From Bdellovibrionaceae bacterium UBA2316 (GTDB lineage Bacteria > Bdellovibrionota > Bdellovibrionia > Bdellovibrionales > Bdellovibrionaceae), in contig DDVI01000099.1 of the NCBI GenBank assembly GCA_002345205.1, positions 1-9,601 on the forward strand: a DNA stretch of 9,601 bases. The letters are read 5' to 3'. Position 1 is the stretch's first letter; each line of letters begins with the position of its first letter. The position numbers were made by a program, and so were the translations under genes. Shown here piece by piece: positions 6,843-9,601 of this stretch. The notes under the pieces are model-generated. The model made no database searches, was not told the origin of the DNA, and saw only the letters and a list, made by a program, of their open reading frames with translations.

Positions 6843-7907
6843 ATGACTTTAAAAATCACTCTTTTAGCTTGCGTTATTATATTTATTGCTAACGCTCAAA
6901 CGAAGCCTCCAGAATCGCAGTCGGTAAAAGAATTCGAACCTACGCGCATATGGACAGGAAAACCATACGCCGACACTCTTGTGGAATACTTCCGTCGCAC
7001 TCATAGAGATATCCCAATTGTTGTCGATTTAAATGATATTCTTGAGTTCTCGAATCAAAAAGGCGTTTACACACTTGAAACAGCCAGAACCCAAGCCAGA
7101 AAAACACTCGAAGAAACAAAAAACCAACCTATCTCCCATCGGCTTACAACATTGGGTCGCAGCCTACTGCCGGATCCCATTACTAACTTAACGATGGCTC
7201 TGGAAGACGGTACCTATATCTATCCCTCTGAATCAGCTGAAACTCGAAACGAAAAAGAAAAAGCTTTAACTGACTGGATTCAAAGTCAGCCAGATCATTC
7301 TATTGAGCCTCACATTCTAATGACGAAGGCACTTGAAATAAACAATGGACGCGTATTTGCGGCCTGGACGATGGCTTGGAATGTAATCAGTCAAGATTGG
7401 CCAGCAGCCGCGGTTAGAAATTACGGAACGACCGTGCAAAAGATCGTTTCACTCACTGGAGAGCGCCAGCTGTGGCAATCCGCCGCCCACGTGGTTGTAC
7501 TAACAGAGAAAGACAGAACAACTGGCGAAGCCACTATCACTCGAAATGGCCAAGATGAAGTTGTCAAGAATCAGCCTCGCAAGGTAAAACTAGCAATAAC
7601 AAAACGAGGAGACGAATTCAGTTACTTGTATCACCGTATTGGCGTTGAACTGTTAGCAATGGCAACAGCCGAGTACTTTAATAGCCTTCCAAGTCACAAG
7701 CTGATCGGATCTATGCTAGCGAAATCTGGCGCCGTGGCCGAGTGGTTGAAGTTTACCGATACGGCGGGCATTCGACCGGAACGAAAAAAGCGAGTCATCA
7801 ATGACATTATCGCAGGAACAAGCGGCGCTCGTATTTATTCGCTTTTCAAATCTGGTAAAAAACGAGTTTATATAAAGAGAAAACTCTTTCCGCGAATCAG
7901 TATTTAA
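6843..7907 (+). CDS. Exported protein of unknown function, probably truncated by a frame break
   Basis: The open frame gives 354 residues. Residues 1-18 are a signal peptide with cleavage likely after ANA (MTLKITLL, then a hydrophobic core), so the product is periplasmic or secreted. GGAG at 6834-6837, five bases before the ATG, supports this start. The mature part is mixed helical and Trp/Tyr-containing, with no motif or repeat I recognise; residues 245-265 and 270-300 look like successive strand and helix segments. The last 14 residues (RVYIKRKL and on, 341-354) are strongly basic and unlike the rest. They begin just after a run of six A's at 7857-7862. From that point another frame is open without a stop to 8407 and reads as a better protein. 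I infer that the intended product is about 521 residues, joined to the next entry. Confidence 0.65.
   Translation: MTLKITLLACVIIFIANAQTKPPESQSVKEFEPTRIWTGKPYADTLVEYFRRTHRDIPIVVDLNDILEFSNQKGVYTLETARTQARKTLEETKNQPISHRLTTLGRSLLPDPITNLTMALEDGTYIYPSESAETRNEKEKALTDWIQSQPDHSIEPHILMTKALEINNGRVFAAWTMAWNVISQDWPAAAVRNYGTTVQKIVSLTGERQLWQSAAHVVVLTEKDRTTGEATITRNGQDEVVKNQPRKVKLAITKRGDEFSYLYHRIGVELLAMATAEYFNSLPSHKLIGSMLAKSGAVAEWLKFTDTAGIRPERKKRVINDIIAGTSGARIYSLFKSGKKRVYIKRKLFPRISI
7857..7862 (+). other. Six-A run at a probable -1 frame break
   Basis: Codons GGT AAA AAA CGA (7854-7865) read the first frame. A stop in the alternative frame (TAA 7856-7858) ends exactly here, after which that frame is open to 8407. 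One additional A would join the two frames cleanly. A deletion, a sequencing error in the homopolymer, or slippage on the A run could each explain it. The bases do not make a full X-XXY-YYZ slippery site, because the base before AAA AAA is T. Confidence 0.5.
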
Positions 7908-7981
7908 AAACTAGCAAGCTCCTTTACGGAGGCGACTATCTACTTGATGAGGGACGCCCTTCCATTTACGAAGGTTCTAAA

Positions 7982-8407
7982 GTGAATCCCAAGTATTGGG
8001 ACGGGGAAGAAACATTAGAGGAATTGAAACTACGTTTCGAGTATGGAACTCGTTATGATTCAGATTCTCTTGATTTAATTCTTATGCTCGCAAATGGCGA
8101 TTACGAATTACTTCATAAAGGTTTAGTTAAATACATGAAATCAGGCGCAAATGATTCCGAGTTAAACGACTACATTAGGGATCATTTGAACGGCGTAAAA
8201 GCAAAACCCAAAGTTAAAGATATCGAGGTCGATTTTAATTTAGATCCGGACCTGAATCTTATTTTTATAAAACAGGCTGCAAAAGATTTTGACCTGAACG
8301 AGGCCAAAGATAAATGGAATAGACTCCTAACACGCGTTTTAGTCAGCAAAAACTCGCTCAATACTCCTACACGGGCGAACAGAATGTGTGTGAGTTTCTA
8401 TAATTAG
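7982..8407 (+). CDS. Hypothetical acidic protein, or C-terminal part of the split exported protein
   Basis: From GTG 7982 this frame encodes 141 residues, with AAGG seven bases before the start. It has no signal peptide or membrane helix, is rich in Asp, Glu and Leu, and contains likely helices (EETLEELKLRF, then DSLDLILMLANGDYELL, then IKQAAKDFDLNEAKDKWNRLL). I recognise no family. The same frame is open upstream to 7859, adding 41 residues of protein-like sequence (such as LLYGGDYLLDEGRPSIYEG). This suggests the true start is not GTG 7982 and that the piece is the C-terminal 181 residues of the protein begun at 6843. An independent gene remains possible. It stops nine bases before a perfect hairpin that precedes the next kinase. 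Confidence 0.5.
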   Translation: MNPKYWDGEETLEELKLRFEYGTRYDSDSLDLILMLANGDYELLHKGLVKYMKSGANDSELNDYIRDHLNGVKAKPKVKDIEVDFNLDPDLNLIFIKQAAKDFDLNEAKDKWNRLLTRVLVSKNSLNTPTRANRMCVSFYN

Positions 8408-8415
8408 ACCAGAGC

Positions 8416-8452
8416 CTAGTCTATCGTTTAGGTTTGCATACCGATAGACTAG
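8416..8452 (+). promoter_or_regulatory. Perfect 11-bp hairpin immediately before the second kinase's start codon
   Basis: CTAGTCTATCG (8416-8426) and CGATAGACTAG (8442-8452) are exact inverted arms around a 15-base loop. The 3' arm ends three bases before GTG 8456 and covers the place where the ribosome site should be. No T run follows, so it is not a standard intrinsic terminator. It could mask translation of the kinase, stabilise an mRNA end after the upstream gene, or bind a protein as a DNA dyad. Confidence 0.55.
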
Positions 8453-8455
8453 AGA

Positions 8456-9601
8456 GTGACAGCAGCTAAAAAACACCCCCATGAAGAACGGCGACTTGAA
8501 TCGCTAAGAATGCTAAATATCCTGGACACCCTTCCAGAAAAAGATTTTGACGATATTATTTTAATCGCGTCGCAAATCTGCGAAACACCTATTGCTTTGA
8601 TTTCTCTAGTAGACAACGAACGCCAATGGTTCAAGGCAAAGATTGGCCTTAATGACAATGAAACCCCAAGAGATATTGCGTTTTGCTCTCATGCTATTTT
8701 ACAAGACGATCTATTTATCGTCCCGGATGCAACAAAAGACGAACGGTTTTCTGAGAACCCTTTTGTGACAAAGGATCCCAATGTACGATTCTATGCCGGA
8801 GCTCCACTTATTTCACCCAATGGCTTTCCAATCGGGACGGTGTGCGTGATTGATTCGAAACCGCGCACCCTGACTTCAGAGCAACGTAACGCCCTTAGTG
8901 CACTGTCGAACCAGGTTAGCCGACTTCTACAATTAAAATCGGAATTAATAAAATCAGATGCAATTCAAAGACGATTAGAAATTAAGAAAACGACACTAGA
9001 TAACATATCTGAAGGTACCATATTACATGACGCTCACGGAGTGATTCTGGATTTCAATCCAGCTACTCTAGACATGTTTGGAGTAACGTCTGAGGCTCTT
9101 TTAGAAAAACGCAGCTTACCGACCCACTGGAAATTTCTCTCTGAAGACGGAAGCCCGCTGCCTCTGGATCAACGACCATCGATAGCTTGTTTAAAAACGG
9201 GGAGCGCAAAACTTAATGTGATAGTTGGTATTGAGTTTGATCAAACTCTTACGAAGTGGTTCAAAGTAAATTCAATTCCTTTATTTTTAAATGGAGCCAA
9301 GACTCCTTCTCACGTAGTGAGCAGCTTTAATGATATTACTGAAATTAGAAAATTAGAAAACGATCGACAACGACTTCAAGCCCACTTGGCCGAATCAGCC
9401 AAACTATCTACATTAGGCGAAATGTCGTCGGGAATCGCACATGAAATTAACAATCCGCTCGCTATCATCCACAGTTGGAATCAGCATTTAATGCGTAAAT
9501 TAACAAAACAAGGCCTTGATCCAGCGACAGATTTAAAGCATTTTGAATCAATTGATAAAACCTGCGAACGCATCGCTAAAATGGGTATTCCGGGTTTTCT
9601 G
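8456..9601 (+). CDS. GAF-PAS sensor histidine kinase, cut by the window edge
   Basis: 382 codons are visible and the frame is open at the edge. Residues 10-160 are a GAF domain of the common soluble type (ERRLESLRMLNILDTLPE near the start, ALISLVDNERQWFKAKIGL at 47-65, GAPLISPNGFPIGTVCVID at 115-133). Residues 175-297 are a PAS domain (LDNISEGTILHDAHGVILDF, ending FNDITEIRKLE). A short coiled coil leads into HisKA, with phospho-acceptor H329 in GIAHEINNPL. The ATPase domain lies beyond the edge. No membrane segment is seen, so it senses a cytosolic signal. GTG 8456 is chosen because TAG lies in frame six bases upstream, and the next ATG (8510) would cut into the conserved GAF start. No Shine-Dalgarno sequence is evident. 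Its H-box closely resembles that of the kinase at 1203-2450, and no response regulator is visible. Confidence 0.9.
   Translation, partial: MTAAKKHPHEERRLESLRMLNILDTLPEKDFDDIILIASQICETPIALISLVDNERQWFKAKIGLNDNETPRDIAFCSHAILQDDLFIVPDATKDERFSENPFVTKDPNVRFYAGAPLISPNGFPIGTVCVIDSKPRTLTSEQRNALSALSNQVSRLLQLKSELIKSDAIQRRLEIKKTTLDNISEGTILHDAHGVILDFNPATLDMFGVTSEALLEKRSLPTHWKFLSEDGSPLPLDQRPSIACLKTGSAKLNVIVGIEFDQTLTKWFKVNSIPLFLNGAKTPSHVVSSFNDITEIRKLENDRQRLQAHLAESAKLSTLGEMSSGIAHEINNPLAIIHSWNQHLMRKLTKQGLDPATDLKHFESIDKTCERIAKMGIPGFL

Noticed and set aside
7854..7865. Classical -1 programmed frameshift site
   Set aside because: The heptamer in frame is T-AAA-AAA, which breaks the X-XXY-YYZ rule, and I see no clear stimulatory hairpin directly after it. 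A plain indel is simpler.
8416..8452. Intrinsic terminator for the gene ending at 8407
   Set aside because: The stem is perfect, but AGAGTGAC follows instead of a T run.
8449..8658. Minus-strand open frame of 69 codons
   Set aside because: It is antisense to the conserved GAF domain start of the second kinase.

Overview
The window reads as ordinary chromosomal DNA from a Gram-negative bacterium with moderately low GC. Its exported proteins include a lipoprotein-like protein, a TolB-type propeller peptidase and a protein with a cleavable signal peptide. The mix of soluble sensor kinases, secreted hydrolases and unrecognised exported proteins would suit the Bdellovibrionota or a related predatory or deltaproteobacterial-like group. 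That placement is an inference, and nothing in the window is diagnostic. I found no tRNA, rRNA, CRISPR array, insertion sequence or phage gene.

Layout. Positions 1-66 may hold the end of a + strand gene that begins outside the window. Three genes then run leftward on the minus strand. In transcription order they are an exported 2H-phosphoesterase-like protein (3176-2520), a soluble GAF-like histidine kinase (2450-1203) and an RlmC-type rRNA (uracil-5)-methyltransferase (1203-82). The last two overlap at a TAATG junction. A hairpin at the end of the methyltransferase gene probably ends this transcript.

A short divergent gap (3177-3216) leads to a large + strand gene (3217-6165). It encodes a secreted multidomain metallopeptidase: TolB-like propeller, M28 zinc peptidase with a PA-like insert, and a C-terminal PDZ domain. 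Next comes a small two-helix membrane protein (6264-6689) whose Shine-Dalgarno sequence sits in the loop of a perfect 12-bp hairpin. A good intrinsic terminator follows at 6743-6797.

An exported protein that I cannot assign starts at 6843. Its frame closes at 7907, but a second frame opens at a run of six A's (7857-7862) and continues to 8407. The two pieces are probably one protein of about 521 residues, split by a one-base shift. After a perfect 11-bp hairpin, a GAF-PAS histidine kinase starts at GTG 8456 and runs off the right edge.

Working together: the two kinases have closely similar H-boxes and no response regulator is visible, so their partners lie elsewhere. The peptidase, the 2H protein and the split exported protein all look like envelope or periplasmic factors. 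I do not see a recognisable new multi-gene system. The points most worth a second look are the two hairpins at translation starts, the frame break, and the export of a 2H-type fold normally linked to RNA or nucleotide chemistry.
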